Source: Sphingomonas abaci
GTDB taxonomy: Bacteria > Pseudomonadota > Alphaproteobacteria > Sphingomonadales > Sphingomonadaceae
Length of the DNA stretch: 64,000 bases
Assembly: GCF_014199625.1 (NCBI RefSeq)
Contig: NZ_JACHNY010000004.1
Location: 372,001-436,000 of the forward strand
Direction: 5' to 3'
The notes beneath the pieces are model-generated. The model had not been told where the DNA came from, did not search any database, and was given only the letters and a program-made list of their open reading frames with translations. Positions 8,029-18,203 of this stretch are shown piece by piece. Both the position numbers and the translations under genes were made by a program. How positions within the stretch are numbered: position 1 is the first letter of the stretch; each line of letters starts with the position of its first letter.

Positions 8029-8835
8029 ATGAGCGATGCGCGACCGATCCTGATCTTCGATTCCGGCGTCGGCGGACTTTCGATCGCGGGGCCGGTACGC
8101 GCCGCCCTGCCCCGCGCGCCCATCGTCTATGCCGCCGATTCGGCCGGCTTTCCCTATGGCACCAAGAGCGAGGCGGAGATCGCAGCGCGCGTTCCCGCCT
8201 TGCTCGGCCGGCTGGCGGAGCGTCATCACCCGCGGCTGATCGTCATCGCCTGCAACACCGCCTCCACCATCGCGCTGCCGGCGGTGCGGGCGGCGCTCGA
8301 TTGTCCCATCGTCGGCACGGTGCCGGCGATCAAGCCCGCCGCGCTGCTGAGCCGGACCCGCACGATCGGCGTGCTCGGCACCGAGGCGACCGTCCGCCAG
8401 CCCTATGTCGACGACCTGGCGGCGCGGTTCGCGGCCGATTGCACGGTGATCCGCCACGGCTCGGCGGCGCTGGTCGCGCTGGCGGAGGGGATGCTGGCGG
8501 GCGTGGCCCCCGATCCGACGGCGGTGCGCGCCGAGCTGGACGGGCTGTTCGACCAGCCGGGCGGCGCGGGCATCGACGTGATCGTCAACGCCTGCACCCA
8601 TTTTCCGCTGCTGGAGCCGGTGATGGCCGCGGCAGTGGCTGGGGTGGCGCCGGGGCTGCGCTTCGTCGATGGCGGCCCCGGCATCGCCCGGCGGGTCGCG
8701 CATTTGACGCAGGGGCAGGACTGGCCCGACCGGCCGTCACCGCACCGGCTGGTCTTTACCCGACTCGACGCGCGCGAGGCGGCGATCGGCCGGTCGCTCG
8801 CCGGCTACGGCTATGCCGCGCCCGAGCGCCTGTGA
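8029..8835 (+). CDS. murI: Glutamate racemase
   Basis: Supplies D-glutamate for peptidoglycan by cofactor-independent racemisation. The 268-residue protein has IFDSGVGGLS near the N-terminus, the first catalytic Cys in IACNTAST (about residue 75) and the second in NACTHFPLLEP (about residue 189). ATG at 8029 gives the normal N-terminus. It sits alone between mmcB and the feo genes. Confidence 0.95.
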   Translation: MSDARPILIFDSGVGGLSIAGPVRAALPRAPIVYAADSAGFPYGTKSEAEIAARVPALLGRLAERHHPRLIVIACNTASTIALPAVRAALDCPIVGTVPAIKPAALLSRTRTIGVLGTEATVRQPYVDDLAARFAADCTVIRHGSAALVALAEGMLAGVAPDPTAVRAELDGLFDQPGGAGIDVIVNACTHFPLLEPVMAAAVAGVAPGLRFVDGGPGIARRVAHLTQGQDWPDRPSPHRLVFTRLDAREAAIGRSLAGYGYAAPERL

Positions 8836-8880
8836 GGCGGACGAATGGCCGGGCCACCGAAAACCTTTGCCACGCGCTAA

Positions 8881-8897
8881 TTGATAATTAGTCGCAA
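8881..8897. promoter_or_regulatory. Possible Fur/Irr-type iron box before feoAB
   Basis: AT-rich 17-mer TTGATAATTAGTCGCAA in an otherwise GC-rich region, with TTG...CAA ends and a GATAAT core like Fur-family boxes. It lies 19 bases before the proposed feoA start. It is a partial match, not a perfect palindrome. Confidence 0.45.
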
Positions 8898-8915
8898 GCT
8901 CTCTATGTGCCGCAT

Positions 8916-9167
8916 ATGGCTTCAGACTGTCTTGCGACCTTCCCGCGCCGCCGCAACGCCACCGTGTCGACGATCGACTGGACGCGACTGGCGCCGCCCG
9001 AGGCGCGGCGGCTGCGCGAGCTGGGCTTCGACGAGGGTGTCGAGGTGCAGGTGCTGCACCGGGCGACGCTGGGTGGCGGCCCGATCGCATGCCGGATCGG
9101 CCGGATGACGGTGGCGCTGCGCCGCGCGGTCGCCGCGTCGATCCATGTCGCGCCGATCGCCGGCTGA
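8916..9167 (+). CDS. feoA: Ferrous iron transport protein A
   Basis: Small SH3-like cytosolic partner of the FeoB ferrous iron permease. The 83-residue product has the FeoA pattern: first strand LATFPRRRNATVSTID, helix EARRLRELGFDEGVEVQVLHRA, and the C-terminal GPIACRIGRMTVALRRAVAASIHV. A GTG at 8964 is possible but would remove the first strand, so ATG at 8916 is preferred. It ends 3 bases before feoB, in the same operon. Confidence 0.85.
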   Translation: MASDCLATFPRRRNATVSTIDWTRLAPPEARRLRELGFDEGVEVQVLHRATLGGGPIACRIGRMTVALRRAVAASIHVAPIAG

Positions 9168-9170
9168 CTT

Positions 9171-11033
9171 ATGACCCAGGCCGCGCCTTTGGTGGCGCTG
9201 GTCGGCAATCCCAATGCCGGCAAGAGCGCGCTGTTCAACGCCCTGACGGGCGCCCGCCAGAAGGTGGGCAACTATCCGGGCGTGACGGTGGAGCGGCATT
9301 CGGGCCGGATCGCGCTGGAGGACGGCCGCCCGGTCGAACTGGTCGACCTGCCCGGCGCCTACAGCCTCGACCCCTCCTCGCCCGACGAGCGGGTCACGCG
9401 TGACGTGGTGACCGGCCGGTCGAGCTTCGAACGCGTGCCCGACGCGATGGTCGTGGTGGTCGACGCCGCCAATCTCGACAACCACCTGCGCTTCGCGCTG
9501 CAACTGATCGCGCTGGGCCGGCCGGTGGTGGTGGCGCTCAACATGGTCGACCTGGCGGAGCGCGACGGGCTGGTGCTCGATCCCGCGGTCCTGGCACGCG
9601 AGCTGGGCGTGCCGGTGGTGCCCACCGTCGCGGTGCGCAAGCGCGGGCTGGACGATCTGCGCCACCAGCTCACCGCAGCGCTGGGCGCCGCGCCGCCGCC
9701 GGCTCCGGTCCAGGACCAGCCGGACGAGCCGCTGTCGACGCTGCAACGCCGCGCCCGTGCGATCGCCAAGGCCGCGATCGTGTCGGAGACGCCGGCGCGC
9801 CGCTGGGCGCACTGGCTGGACGCGGTGGCGCTGCACCCGGTGGTCGGGCCGCTGCTGCTCGTCAGCCTGTTGTTCGTGATGTTCCAGGCGGTCTTCACCT
9901 GGGCGACCGTCCCCGCCGACATGATCGACGCCGGGTTCAAGGCGCTGGAGGGCTGGATCGCCAGCCATGCGCCCGACGGCTTCCTGCGCTCGCTGGTCAC
10001 CGACGGGCTGATCGCCGGCGTCGGCGCTGTGATCGTCTTCCTGCCGCAGATCCTGATCCTGTTCCTGTTCATCCTGGTGCTCGAATCGAGCGGATACATG
10101 GTCCGGGCCGCCTTCCTGATGGACCGGCTGATGGCGACCGTCGGCCTGTCGGGCCGCGCCTTCATCCCCCTCCTCTCCAGCTTCGCCTGCGCGGTGCCGG
10201 GGATCATGGCGACCCGGACGATCGAGGACGAGAAGGATCGCCTGACCACCATCCTGATCGCGCCGCTGATGACCTGTTCGGCGCGCTGGCCGGTCTACAC
10301 CCTCATCATCGGCGCGATGATCCCCAACACGCCGGTCCTGCCCTTCGTCCGGCTGCAGGGGCTGGTGATGTTCGGGCTGCTGATCATCGGCATCGCCGGC
10401 GCCTATGTCGCCGCGCTGGTGCTGCGGCGGACGGTGACCAAGGGCGCGTCCTCGGGCTTCATGATGGAGATGCCCAAATATCAATGGCCGCGCATCCAGG
10501 ACATCGCGATCGGCCTGTGGAGCCGCGCGCTGATCTTCCTGAAGCGGGCGGGCACGATCATCGCCGCGACCACGGTGGTGCTGTGGCTTTTGCTCAGCTT
10601 CCCCAAGCCGCCCGAGGGCAGCGGGATCTCGCCGGTCGACTATTCGATCGCCGGCCGGATCGGGCGCGGGATCGAGGTGGTGGTGAAGCCGATCGGCTTC
10701 AACCGCGACATCGCGCTGGCCCTGCTGCCCGCCATGGCCGCGCGCGAAGTGGCGGTGTCGGCGATCGGCACCGTCTATGCCATCGACAATACCGACGGCG
10801 CGGCGGGGCAGGAGGCGTTGAGCGACCGGCTACGCGGCCGCTGGTCGCTACCCACCGCGCTCGCCTTCCTGATGTGGTTCGTGTTCGCGCCGCAATGCAT
10901 TTCCACCATCGCCGTCACCCGGCGCGAGACGAATGGATGGAAATGGCCGCTGTTCATGGTTGGCTATTTGTTCGCGGCTGCGTACATCATGGCCGGCATC
11001 ACTTACTGGCTGGCGGTCGCCGTCGGCCTCTAG
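9171..11033 (+). CDS. feoB: Ferrous iron permease FeoB
   Basis: Inner-membrane Fe2+ uptake protein with an N-terminal G-domain. The 620-residue protein shows G1 [13 protein letters not shown]3 DLPGAYSL, G4 NMVDLAE, a helical linker, and from about residue 215 multiple membrane segments containing the Gate motifs ([16 protein letters not shown] and [10 protein letters not shown]) with conserved Cys residues. Length is at the short end of the family (700-770 in Enterobacteria), typical for alphaproteobacteria. FeoC was not seen. Confidence 0.96.
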   Translation: MTQAAPLVALVGNPNAGKSALFNALTGARQKVGNYPGVTVERHSGRIALEDGRPVELVDLPGAYSLDPSSPDERVTRDVVTGRSSFERVPDAMVVVVDAANLDNHLRFALQLIALGRPVVVALNMVDLAERDGLVLDPAVLARELGVPVVPTVAVRKRGLDDLRHQLTAALGAAPPPAPVQDQPDEPLSTLQRRARAIAKAAIVSETPARRWAHWLDAVALHPVVGPLLLVSLLFVMFQAVFTWATVPADMIDAGFKALEGWIASHAPDGFLRSLVTDGLIAGVGAVIVFLPQILILFLFILVLESSGYMVRAAFLMDRLMATVGLSGRAFIPLLSSFACAVPGIMATRTIEDEKDRLTTILIAPLMTCSARWPVYTLIIGAMIPNTPVLPFVRLQGLVMFGLLIIGIAGAYVAALVLRRTVTKGASSGFMMEMPKYQWPRIQDIAIGLWSRALIFLKRAGTIIAATTVVLWLLLSFPKPPEGSGISPVDYSIAGRIGRGIEVVVKPIGFNRDIALALLPAMAAREVAVSAIGTVYAIDNTDGAAGQEALSDRLRGRWSLPTALAFLMWFVFAPQCISTIAVTRRETNGWKWPLFMVGYLFAAAYIMAGITYWLAVAVGL

Positions 11034-11049
11034 ACTCTCGGGGCAGTTC

Positions 11050-11616
11050 ATGGCGGGTAGCGTCAACAAGGTCATTCTCGTCGGCAATCTGGGGCGCGAC
11101 CCCGAAAGCCGCAGCTTCCAGAACGGCGGCAAGGTCGTGAACCTGCGCATCGCCACGTCCGAAAGCTGGAAGGACCGCAACAGCGGCGAGCGCAAGGAAA
11201 AGACCGAGTGGCATTCGGTCGCCATCTTCAACGAGGGGTTGGCCAACGTCGCTGAGCGGTTCCTGCGCAAGGGGTCGAAGGTCTATATCGAGGGCCAGCT
11301 CCAGACCCGGAAATGGCAGGACCAGAACGGCCAGGATAAATATTCGACCGAGATCGTCCTGCAGGGCTTCAACAGCGTGCTGACCATGCTCGACGGACCC
11401 CAGGGCGGGGCCGGCGGCGGCGGCAGCCGCGGCGGCGGCGATGAATGGGGCGGCGGCGGCAACGAATTCGGCGGCGGCGGGTCGGGCGGCGGCTTTGGCG
11501 GCGGAAACCGCGGCGGGTCCGGCGGATCGTCGGGTGGTTCGGGCGGCGGCAGCCGGGGCGGTGGCTTCGGCGGTGGTGGCTTCGCCGACGATCTCGACGA
11601 CGATGTGCCGTTCTGA
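11050..11616 (+). CDS. ssb: Single-stranded DNA-binding protein
   Basis: Coats single-stranded DNA during replication and repair. The 188-residue protein has an OB-fold (residues 1-115, starting [20 protein letters not shown]) and a long, very Gly-rich linker (about 118-178, GGGG/RGGG repeats), ending with the acidic tip DDLDDDVPF that recruits partner proteins. The Gly-rich linker is longer than in E. coli SSB. An upstream in-frame extension overlaps feoB and is rejected. Confidence 0.96.
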   Translation: MAGSVNKVILVGNLGRDPESRSFQNGGKVVNLRIATSESWKDRNSGERKEKTEWHSVAIFNEGLANVAERFLRKGSKVYIEGQLQTRKWQDQNGQDKYSTEIVLQGFNSVLTMLDGPQGGAGGGGSRGGGDEWGGGGNEFGGGGSGGGFGGGNRGGSGGSSGGSGGGSRGGGFGGGGFADDLDDDVPF

Positions 11617-11637
11617 TCGCTCGCGCGTTCCCGCCCC

Positions 11638-13176
11638 GTGATCCCCGATTCCTCCTCCAGCGACACCCCCCTCTTGTGCGTCGAGCCCCATGTGCGGGTG
11701 CTGTCGACCTATGACGCGCAGCATCTGCGCGACACCGGCGCGCTCGACGACCTGACGCGTTTCGCCGCGCATCTCTGCGACGCGCCGATCGCTCTGGTGA
11801 CGCTGCTGGAGGAGGAATATCAGCATTTCATCGCGCGCTCCGGCATGGCGGGCGACGGCACCCCGCGCGACATCTCCTTCTGCACCCATGCGGTGATGGG
11901 GCGCGAGCCGATGATCGTGCCCGACACGCACGAGGATCTGCGCTTCGTCGCCAACCCGCTGGTCACCGGCGAGCCCCATGTGCGTTTCTATGCCGGCGCG
12001 CCGCTGCTTGCCAGCGACGGTCGGGCGCTCGGCACGCTCTGCATCCTCGACACCCGCCCGCGCGACGGCCTCACCCCGCTCCAGCACGAGGGGCTGGTGG
12101 TGCTGGCCGCCGCCGCCATGGCGCGGCTCGACGACCGCCGCGCCGCGCGCGAACAGGGACTGGTCGCCGCCCGCTCGCGCCGCGCGCTGGAGGAAAGCGA
12201 CCTGCGCTTCCGCACGCTGGCGGACACGATGCCGCAGATGGTCTGGTCGACCCGGCCCGACGGCTATCATGACTACTACAATGCGCGCTGGTACGAGTTC
12301 ACCGGCACGCCGGTCGGATCCACCGATGGCGAGGGCTGGAACGACATGTTCCACCGCGACGACCAGGACCGCGCCTGGACGGTCTGGCGGCACTGTCTGG
12401 CAACGGGCGATCCGTACCAGATCGAATATCGCCTGCGTCATTTCGACGGCACCTATCGCTGGGTGCTGGGCCGCGCGCTGCCGATCCGCGACGACAAGGG
12501 CGCCATCACCCGCTGGTTCGGCACCTGCACCGACATCCACGAGCAGAAGCTGGCGCTGGAGGAACGCGAGATCATCAGCCAGGAGCTGAGCCATCGCATC
12601 AAAAACATCTTCGCGGTGATCGCCGGGCTGGTCCAGTTCGCCGCCCGCGCCCGGCCCGAATTTCGCCCCGCCGCCGATGATCTGCGCCAGCGGATCATGG
12701 CGCTGGGCCGCGCGCACGACTTCGTCCGTCCGCACAGCGTCGCCTCGCGCCCGTCGGGCCAGCAGGACAGCCTGACCGGATTATTGGGCCAGATTTTCGA
12801 ACCCTATCATCTGCGCGATCGGTCGCGCGTGACGATCAGCGGCGACGACATGCTGATCGACGACCGTTCGGCGACACCGCTCGCCTTGCTGTTCCACGAG
12901 CTGGCGACCAACGCGACCAAATATGGCGCCCTGGCGCGCGAGGACGGGCATGTCCGCCTGACCATCGAGGCCGGAGAGCAGCATGTCGCACTCTGCTGGT
13001 GCGAGGAAGGGGGCCCGACCGTGGCCGAGCCGGGCGGGGAGCGCATGGGTTTCGGCAGCCAGCTGGTCGAATTGTCGGCGGTGCGACAGCTGGGCGGCAC
13101 CGTCGCGCGCGACTGGAAGCCGGAGGGGTTGCGGGTGACGGTGACGATCCCGCGCGCGGCGTTCAGCCGGCGTTGA
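11638..13176 (+). CDS. GAF-PAS sensor histidine kinase, HWE family
   Basis: Cytosolic two-component sensor. Domains in the 512-residue protein: GAF (about 25-170, ending GTLCILDTRPRDGLT), PAS/PAC (about 185-300, ending RWFGTCTDIHEQK), then an HWE kinase with phosphoacceptor His319 in ELSHRIKNIFAVIAG, the N-box HELATNATKYGAL, and the CWCEEGG segment containing the family W-x-E. No membrane segment is present, so the signal is probably intracellular (redox, light or small molecule). GTG start at 11638. Its 3' end overlaps the convergent response regulator by 14 bases, its likely partner. Confidence 0.85.
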   Translation: MIPDSSSSDTPLLCVEPHVRVLSTYDAQHLRDTGALDDLTRFAAHLCDAPIALVTLLEEEYQHFIARSGMAGDGTPRDISFCTHAVMGREPMIVPDTHEDLRFVANPLVTGEPHVRFYAGAPLLASDGRALGTLCILDTRPRDGLTPLQHEGLVVLAAAAMARLDDRRAAREQGLVAARSRRALEESDLRFRTLADTMPQMVWSTRPDGYHDYYNARWYEFTGTPVGSTDGEGWNDMFHRDDQDRAWTVWRHCLATGDPYQIEYRLRHFDGTYRWVLGRALPIRDDKGAITRWFGTCTDIHEQKLALEEREIISQELSHRIKNIFAVIAGLVQFAARARPEFRPAADDLRQRIMALGRAHDFVRPHSVASRPSGQQDSLTGLLGQIFEPYHLRDRSRVTISGDDMLIDDRSATPLALLFHELATNATKYGALAREDGHVRLTIEAGEQHVALCWCEEGGPTVAEPGGERMGFGSQLVELSAVRQLGGTVARDWKPEGLRVTVTIPRAAFSRR

Positions 13177-13561
13177 GCTGACCCAGCGGTACGACGTCCT
13201 CGTTCGCCGCGTCCCGACCACCCGAGGCCAGACTGGCCGCCGCCAGGATCGCCGCTTCGCTGAACGGCTTGCGGACATAACCCAGCGCGCCTTCGTCGCC
13301 GCCAATCTGGGTCGGATTGGCGGTGACGAACACGACCTTCACGCCATAATCGTGGGCGATGCGCCGGGCGATGTCGGGGCCAGTGGCCCCGTCGCGCAGG
13401 TTAATGTCGACAAAGGCGAAGCTGCACTGCGGCGCCGCCTCCAGCGCCTCGCTGCGGTCGGCCGCGATCGCCGCGACGCAATAGCCGGCGTCCATCAGGA
13501 TCCGCTCCAGGTCGAGGGCCACGAAAATCTCATCTTCGACGATCAGGGCCGTCTTCGGCAT
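13163..13561 (-). CDS. Single-domain response regulator
   Basis: 132-residue receiver-only protein with the acidic pair Glu9/Asp10 (IVEDE), phosphoacceptor Asp52 (FAFVDINLRDG), the Thr in VFVTAN and Lys in YVRKPF. There is no output domain, so it probably works as a phosphorelay carrier or by protein contact. It is convergent with and overlaps the HWE kinase gene by 14 bases, which suggests a functional pair with opposed transcripts. Confidence 0.88.
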   Translation of the reverse strand: MPKTALIVEDEIFVALDLERILMDAGYCVAAIAADRSEALEAAPQCSFAFVDINLRDGATGPDIARRIAHDYGVKVVFVTANPTQIGGDEGALGYVRKPFSEAAILAAASLASGGRDAANEDVVPLGQLNAG

Positions 13562-13647
13562 GGCGGAATTCCATCAGTGTCGGCCGCAGCAACGGCTCAC
13601 ATAGATCATAGTTCCGATCTTTATGACAGTGACATGTCAAGAACCGG

Positions 13648-14235
13648 TCACCGTTGCAGCAGGAACACGGCATGTTCCGCCATCAGGTTCGCCGCCGCCG
13701 CCGATCGCGGCCGGCCGCTGCCCAGGAACCAGGCCCCCTCCACCGCGACGCCGCGCACCGCCAGGAAGGCGCGGAAATCATCGACGGTCAGGTGATGGAT
13801 GTTGGGTGTGTCGAACCATTGTTCGGGCAGCAGCCGCGTCACCGGCATCCGGCCCCCCCAGAGCAGCGACAGGCGCACGCGCCAATGGGCGAAATTGGGG
13901 AAGCTGACGAACGCGCGCCGGCCGATCCTGAGCAGATGGTCGAGCACGACATGCGGCTGGTGCGTGGTCTGGAGCGTCTGGCTGAGGATCGCATAGTCGA
14001 AGCTGGCATCGGGATAGCCGGCCAGGTCGGTATCGGCATCGCCCTGCACCACCGCCAGCCCGCGTCCCACGGCGGCGGCGACATTGGCGGCGGACAGTTC
14101 CAGCCCGCGCGCATCGACGCCGCGACGGTCGCGCAGCGCCGCCATCAGCGCGCCGTCGCCGCAGCCGATGTCCAGCACCCGCGCGCCGGGCGCGACATGG
14201 TCGGCGATGATCGCCAGGTCGGGTCGCAGGATCAT
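13648..14235 (-). CDS. metW: Methionine biosynthesis protein MetW
   Basis: Class I methyltransferase-fold protein that partners homoserine acetyltransferase in many proteobacteria. The 195-residue product begins [29 protein letters not shown] (SAM-binding motif I) and contains the diagnostic [38 protein letters not shown]. Its start overlaps the metX stop by 4 bases, so they form an operon with metX first. Confidence 0.95.
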   Translation of the reverse strand: MILRPDLAIIADHVAPGARVLDIGCGDGALMAALRDRRGVDARGLELSAANVAAAVGRGLAVVQGDADTDLAGYPDASFDYAILSQTLQTTHQPHVVLDHLLRIGRRAFVSFPNFAHWRVRLSLLWGGRMPVTRLLPEQWFDTPNIHHLTVDDFRAFLAVRGVAVEGAWFLGSGRPRSAAAANLMAEHAVFLLQR

Positions 14236-15350
14236 GCCCCGCCCTCCAGGAAACCATGGATCACGCGGTTCATTTCCGGCGCCTCTAGCAGGAAGGCGTC
14301 ATGGCCATAGGGGCTGGACAGCTCGACGAAGCTGACCGGCCGACCGGCGGCGTTCAGCGCCTGCACGATGTGGCGCGACTCGAGCGTCGGATAGAGCCAG
14401 TCGGTGTCGAAGCTGACCAGGCAGAAGCGCGCCTGCCCGGCGCGGAACGCGTTGGCGAGCAGCCCGCCATGCTCCTCGGCCAGATCGAAATAGTCGAGCG
14501 CGCGGGTGATGTAGAGATAGGAATTGGCGTCGAACCGGTCGACGAAGCTCAACCCCTGGTGGCGCAGATAGCTCTCGACCTGGAAATCGGCGTCGAAGCC
14601 GAAGCCCTTGGCATCGCGCGCCTGGAGCTTGCGGCCGAACTTCTCGGTCAGCCCGGCCTCGGACAGATAGGTGATGTGCGCCGCCATCCGCGCCACCGCC
14701 AGCCCGGCGGCGGGCGGGTCCTGGTCAGCATAATAGTCGCCGCCGCGCCATTTGGGGTCGGCCATGATCGACTGTCGCCCGACCTCGTGGAACGCGATGT
14801 TCTGCGCCGAATGCCTGGCGGTGGAGGCGATGACGACGCAGGCGCGCACCCGGTGCGGGAAGGTCGCCGCCCAGGACAGCGCCTGCATCCCCCCCATGGA
14901 TCCGCCGACCACCGCCTTCAGCGTGACGACGCCGAGATGGTCGAGCAGCAGCCCCTGCGCGCGCACCATGTCGCGGATGGTGATGACCGGGAAGCCCATG
15001 GCATAGGGGCGGCCGGTCGCGGGATTGGTCAAGGCCGGGCCCGACGATCCCATGCAGCTGCCCAGCACGTTGGAGCAGATCACGAAGTCGCGCGCCGGGT
15101 CGATCGGCTTGCCGGGCCCGACCAGCCGCGTCCACCAGCCGGGCTTGCCGGTGCGCGGATGCGGGCTGGCGACATGCTGATCGCCGGTCAGCGCGTGGCA
15201 GATCAGCACCGCGTTGCCGCCATCCGGGGCCAGCGTGCCATAGGTCTCGTAGGCGATCTCGACCGGCGACAGCAGCGCGCCGCCATCGAGCCGCAAGGGG
15301 CCGGGCAGCGCCACCTGCCGCGCCAGGCCGAAACGCCGGTCGTGGTTCAT
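14232..15350 (-). CDS. metXA: Homoserine O-acetyltransferase
   Basis: Acetyl-CoA-dependent activation of homoserine, first committed step of methionine synthesis. The 372-residue alpha/beta hydrolase has the nucleophile elbow GGSMGGMQ (Ser), and catalytic Asp ([11 protein letters not shown]) and His ([11 protein letters not shown]). ATG at 15350 gives the family N-terminus; the frame is open further upstream into the hisC leader. metX and hisC are divergent with a 76-bp shared control region. No SAM riboswitch was recognised there. Confidence 0.95.
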   Translation of the reverse strand: MNHDRRFGLARQVALPGPLRLDGGALLSPVEIAYETYGTLAPDGGNAVLICHALTGDQHVASPHPRTGKPGWWTRLVGPGKPIDPARDFVICSNVLGSCMGSSGPALTNPATGRPYAMGFPVITIRDMVRAQGLLLDHLGVVTLKAVVGGSMGGMQALSWAATFPHRVRACVVIASTARHSAQNIAFHEVGRQSIMADPKWRGGDYYADQDPPAAGLAVARMAAHITYLSEAGLTEKFGRKLQARDAKGFGFDADFQVESYLRHQGLSFVDRFDANSYLYITRALDYFDLAEEHGGLLANAFRAGQARFCLVSFDTDWLYPTLESRHIVQALNAAGRPVSFVELSSPYGHDAFLLEAPEMNRVIHGFLEGGA

Positions 15351-15426
15351 GGCCACGCCCGCTACGGCGGGGACGGCGGCAAAGCAAGTTGTCAACGCCC
15401 CGCGCCAAAGCCTATGGCCACCGGCC

Positions 15427-16548
15427 ATGAGCAACGACCCCGCCGCCCAGGCCGTCCCGACCCCCAAGCCCTGGATCATGGGCATCGCCCCCTATGTCCC
15501 CGGCCGCGCGACCAGCGAGGACGGACGCCGGGTCGCCAAGCTGTCCTCGAACGAGAATCCGTTCGGCACGCCCGAGGCGGCGCGCGAGGCCTATCGCTCG
15601 GCGGCGGATGCGCTGGAGCGCTATCCGGATGCGGCCGCGGTCGAACTGCGCGCGGCGCTGGCGGCGCATTATGGGATCGAGGCGGACCGGATCGTCTATG
15701 GCACCGGCTCGGACGAGGTGCTGCATCTCGCCGCCGGCACCTATGCCGGGCCGGGCGACGAGATCATCCATGTCCGCTACGGCTTCGCGGTCTATGAGAT
15801 CGCGACGCGGCGGGTCGGCGCGGAACCGGTGGTGGTCGCCGACCGCGACTATGCGACCGATGTCGACGCGATCCTGGCGGCGGTGACCGAGCGGACGCGG
15901 GTCGTCTTCGTCGCCAATCCCAACAACCCCACCGGCACCTATACCGCTCGTGACGAGATCGCCCGGCTCCATGCCGGCCTGCCGCGCGACGTGCTGCTGG
16001 TGATTGACCAGGCCTACACCGAATATCTCGACGAAGAGGATGACGATGGCGCGCTGGCGTTGGCCCGCACCCAGCCCAACGTGCTGGTGACGCGCACCTT
16101 CTCCAAGATCTTCGGCCTGGCCTCGGAGCGGATCGGCTGGGGCTATGCCGCGCCCGAGGTGATCCAGGCGATGCACCGCATCCGGGCGCCGTTCGCCTTC
16201 GGCATCGGCGCGCAGCGCGCGGCGATCGCGGCGCTGGGCGCGGACGACTTCATCACCCATAGCCGCGAGCATAACCGCACATGGCGCGGCTGGTTCGGCG
16301 AGCAGATCGCCGCGCTCGGCAATGCCGGCCTGCGCGCGGTGCCGAGCAAGGCCAATTTCGTGCTGGTGCTGTTCGAGGGCGCGCTCACCGCCGAGACCGC
16401 CTACAAGGCGCTGATGGCGGCCGGCTATGCCACCCGCTGGCTGCCGGGGCAGAAGCTGGCGCATGGCCTGCGCATCACCATCGGCACCGAGGACGAAATG
16501 CGCGCGGTGGTCGACGTGCTGCGCGCCGAAGTCGCCCGGGCCGGCTGA
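15427..16548 (+). CDS. hisC: Histidinol-phosphate aminotransferase
   Basis: PLP-dependent aminotransferase of histidine synthesis; in alphaproteobacteria this type can also act on aromatic substrates. The 373-residue protein shows [39 protein letters not shown] and the PLP-binding Lys in [17 protein letters not shown]. The neighbour tyrC overlaps by one base (TGATG), which supports an aromatic amino acid role for this copy. Confidence 0.93.
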   Translation: MSNDPAAQAVPTPKPWIMGIAPYVPGRATSEDGRRVAKLSSNENPFGTPEAAREAYRSAADALERYPDAAAVELRAALAAHYGIEADRIVYGTGSDEVLHLAAGTYAGPGDEIIHVRYGFAVYEIATRRVGAEPVVVADRDYATDVDAILAAVTERTRVVFVANPNNPTGTYTARDEIARLHAGLPRDVLLVIDQAYTEYLDEEDDDGALALARTQPNVLVTRTFSKIFGLASERIGWGYAAPEVIQAMHRIRAPFAFGIGAQRAAIAALGADDFITHSREHNRTWRGWFGEQIAALGNAGLRAVPSKANFVLVLFEGALTAETAYKALMAAGYATRWLPGQKLAHGLRITIGTEDEMRAVVDVLRAEVARAG

Positions 16549-17471
16549 TGCTGCCCTTCGCGCGCGTCACCATCATCGGCCTGGGGCTGATCGGCTCCTC
16601 GATCGCGCGCGCGGTGCGGGTGACGATGCCGACGGTGCGGATCACCGGATATGACCGTGATCCGGGCGTGCGCGACACGGCGGTGCGGATCGGCCTGTGC
16701 GATGATGTCGCCGACAGCGCCGGCGCGGCGGTGATCGACGCCGATCTGGTGATGCTGTGCGTGCCGGTCGGGGCGATGGCGGCGGCGGCGGCGGACATCG
16801 CCGACGACCTGCCCGCCGACGCCATCGTCAGCGATGTCGGCGGGTCGAAGGAGAGCGTCATCGCGGCGCTCCGCGCGGTGCTGCCGCATGCGGTGCTGGT
16901 GCCCGGCCATCCGGTGGCGGGCACCGAGAATAGCGGGCCGGAAAGCGGCTTCGCGACGCTGTTCCGCGGCCGCTGGTGCATCCTGACCCCGGAAGAGGGC
17001 TGCGCCGAGGCGCCGGTGGCGCGCCTGCGCGCCTTCTGGGAGGCGCTGGGCGCGGATGTCGAACTGATGACCCCGCGCCATCACGACCTGGTGCTGGCGG
17101 TGACCAGCCATGTGCCGCATCTGATCGCCTATTCGATCGTCGGCACCGCCTCCGACCTGGAGGAAGTGACCCAGAGCGAAGTGATCAAATTTTCCGCCGG
17201 GGGCTTTCGCGACTTCACCCGCATCGCCGCGTCCGATCCGACCATGTGGCGCGACGTGTTCCTCAACAACCGCGAGGCGGTGCTCGAGATCCTGCAACGC
17301 CTGACCGAGGACGTGACGATGCTGCAGCGCGCGATCCGCTGGGGCGATGGCGACACGCTGTTCGACCTGTTCACCCGTACCCGCGCCATCCGCCGCTCGA
17401 TCATCGCGCAGGGGCAGGACGACGCCCGCCCCGATTTCGGCCGTGACCATGGCGAGACGGCGGCGGTTTAG
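16548..17471 (+). CDS. tyrC: Prephenate/arogenate (cyclohexadienyl) dehydrogenase
   Basis: NAD(P)-dependent oxidation of prephenate or arogenate in tyrosine synthesis. The 307-residue protein has the Rossmann motif IIGLGLIGSS at the N-terminus, the conserved PGHPVAGTENSGPESG substrate block (about residue 121) and SHVPHLIAYSI with the catalytic His region. Its ATG overlaps the hisC stop. The choice between prephenate and arogenate as substrate cannot be made from sequence alone. Confidence 0.92.
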   Translation: MLPFARVTIIGLGLIGSSIARAVRVTMPTVRITGYDRDPGVRDTAVRIGLCDDVADSAGAAVIDADLVMLCVPVGAMAAAAADIADDLPADAIVSDVGGSKESVIAALRAVLPHAVLVPGHPVAGTENSGPESGFATLFRGRWCILTPEEGCAEAPVARLRAFWEALGADVELMTPRHHDLVLAVTSHVPHLIAYSIVGTASDLEEVTQSEVIKFSAGGFRDFTRIAASDPTMWRDVFLNNREAVLEILQRLTEDVTMLQRAIRWGDGDTLFDLFTRTRAIRRSIIAQGQDDARPDFGRDHGETAAV

Positions 17472-17500
17472 AACCGAGTATATCGCACGCCTTCCCGAAA

Positions 17501-17522
17501 AAGGGGGGCGTCGCGCCCCCTT
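17501..17522 (+). terminator. Hairpin after tyrC
   Basis: Inverted repeat AAGGGGGGCG / CGCCCCCTT with a 3-base loop and one unpaired G, 30 bases after the tyrC stop and before the convergent regulator gene. There is no U-run, but its position suits a bidirectional terminator. Confidence 0.5.
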
Positions 17523-17552
17523 CCAGATACCCCGGCAAGGGCCGGGATGACG
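17523..17552. repeat. Short REP-like intergenic palindrome
   Basis: ATACCCCGGCAAGGGCCGGGATGAC, with CCCGGC...GCCGGG arms, resembles the CCGGCGAAGGCCGG elements scattered in sphingomonad intergenic regions. A related copy lies at 31757-31848. Confidence 0.45.
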
Positions 17553-17616
17553 CGCGTTTGGCGCACGGCGGACATGATCGCAACCATCCCCGCGCAAAAG
17601 AGGAAGGAGCCTGCCC

Positions 17617-18066
17617 CTAGCCGATCGCCGCCAGATAGGCCTCGATCGCGCGCCGGCCGTCGTCGCTGAGCGACACCTCGATCCGGCGACGATCGACGGG
17701 ATCGACGACGCGCGTGACCAGCCCCAGCTTGGCGAGATGCTCGATCCAGCGCTGCGAGGTGGTGACCGGGGCATCGGCACGGGACACCAGGGTCTTCACG
17801 TTCATGACCTGCCGGTCCTGCCACGCGACATAGAGCGCCAGCAGCATGTCCCAGGCGGGTTCGTGGAACAGTTCCTCGGGCAGAAAACGACGCCGCAACC
17901 GGCGCTGTTCGATCAGGGCGCGCGCGCGGTGCAGCGGCGTGGTCGTGGTGGTGGGTGGCGCTTCCTGCCCGATCCGCTCGTCGATGCCGCTGGCGGCGGC
18001 GGCCAGCCTGGCGCTGAGATCCTTGATGAGCGCGACGACGGATTCGTCATTCGTGGCTCCTGTCAT
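17617..18066 (-). CDS. MarR-family winged-helix regulator
   Basis: 149-residue DNA-binding protein. The N-terminal 60 residues are Thr/Ala-rich and helical, followed by a wHTH: FHEPAWDMLLALYVAWQDRQVMNVKTLVSRADAPVTTSQRWIEHLAKLGLVTRVVDPVDRRRIEVSLSDDG, with recognition helix TTSQRWIEHLAK and wing DPVDRRRIEVSL typical of MarR. ATG at 18066 is preferred over an upstream extension. It is divergent from the type III PKS operon with a palindrome at 18204-18227 between them. It is a likely local regulator; the ligand is unknown. Confidence 0.82.
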   Translation of the reverse strand: MTGATNDESVVALIKDLSARLAAAASGIDERIGQEAPPTTTTTPLHRARALIEQRRLRRRFLPEELFHEPAWDMLLALYVAWQDRQVMNVKTLVSRADAPVTTSQRWIEHLAKLGLVTRVVDPVDRRRIEVSLSDDGRRAIEAYLAAIG

Positions 18067-18203
18067 TACTCTCCTCGCGTCCCTGCAACCGCTGTCCGGA
18101 CATTTACTGGCCCGGTTCGATGGTCTCAACGCGCCCGCCTTCACGGGAAGGCTGGCTCCCGATCATGACAAGCTATAGAAGCCATCACATCGATCAAGGT
18201 CTC

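Noticed and set aside
15351..15426. Possible SAM riboswitch or promoter upstream of metX
   Set aside because: A TTGACA-like -35 (minus, about 15390-15395) is present but no matching -10 and no SAM-II or related core was seen in the 76-bp gap.
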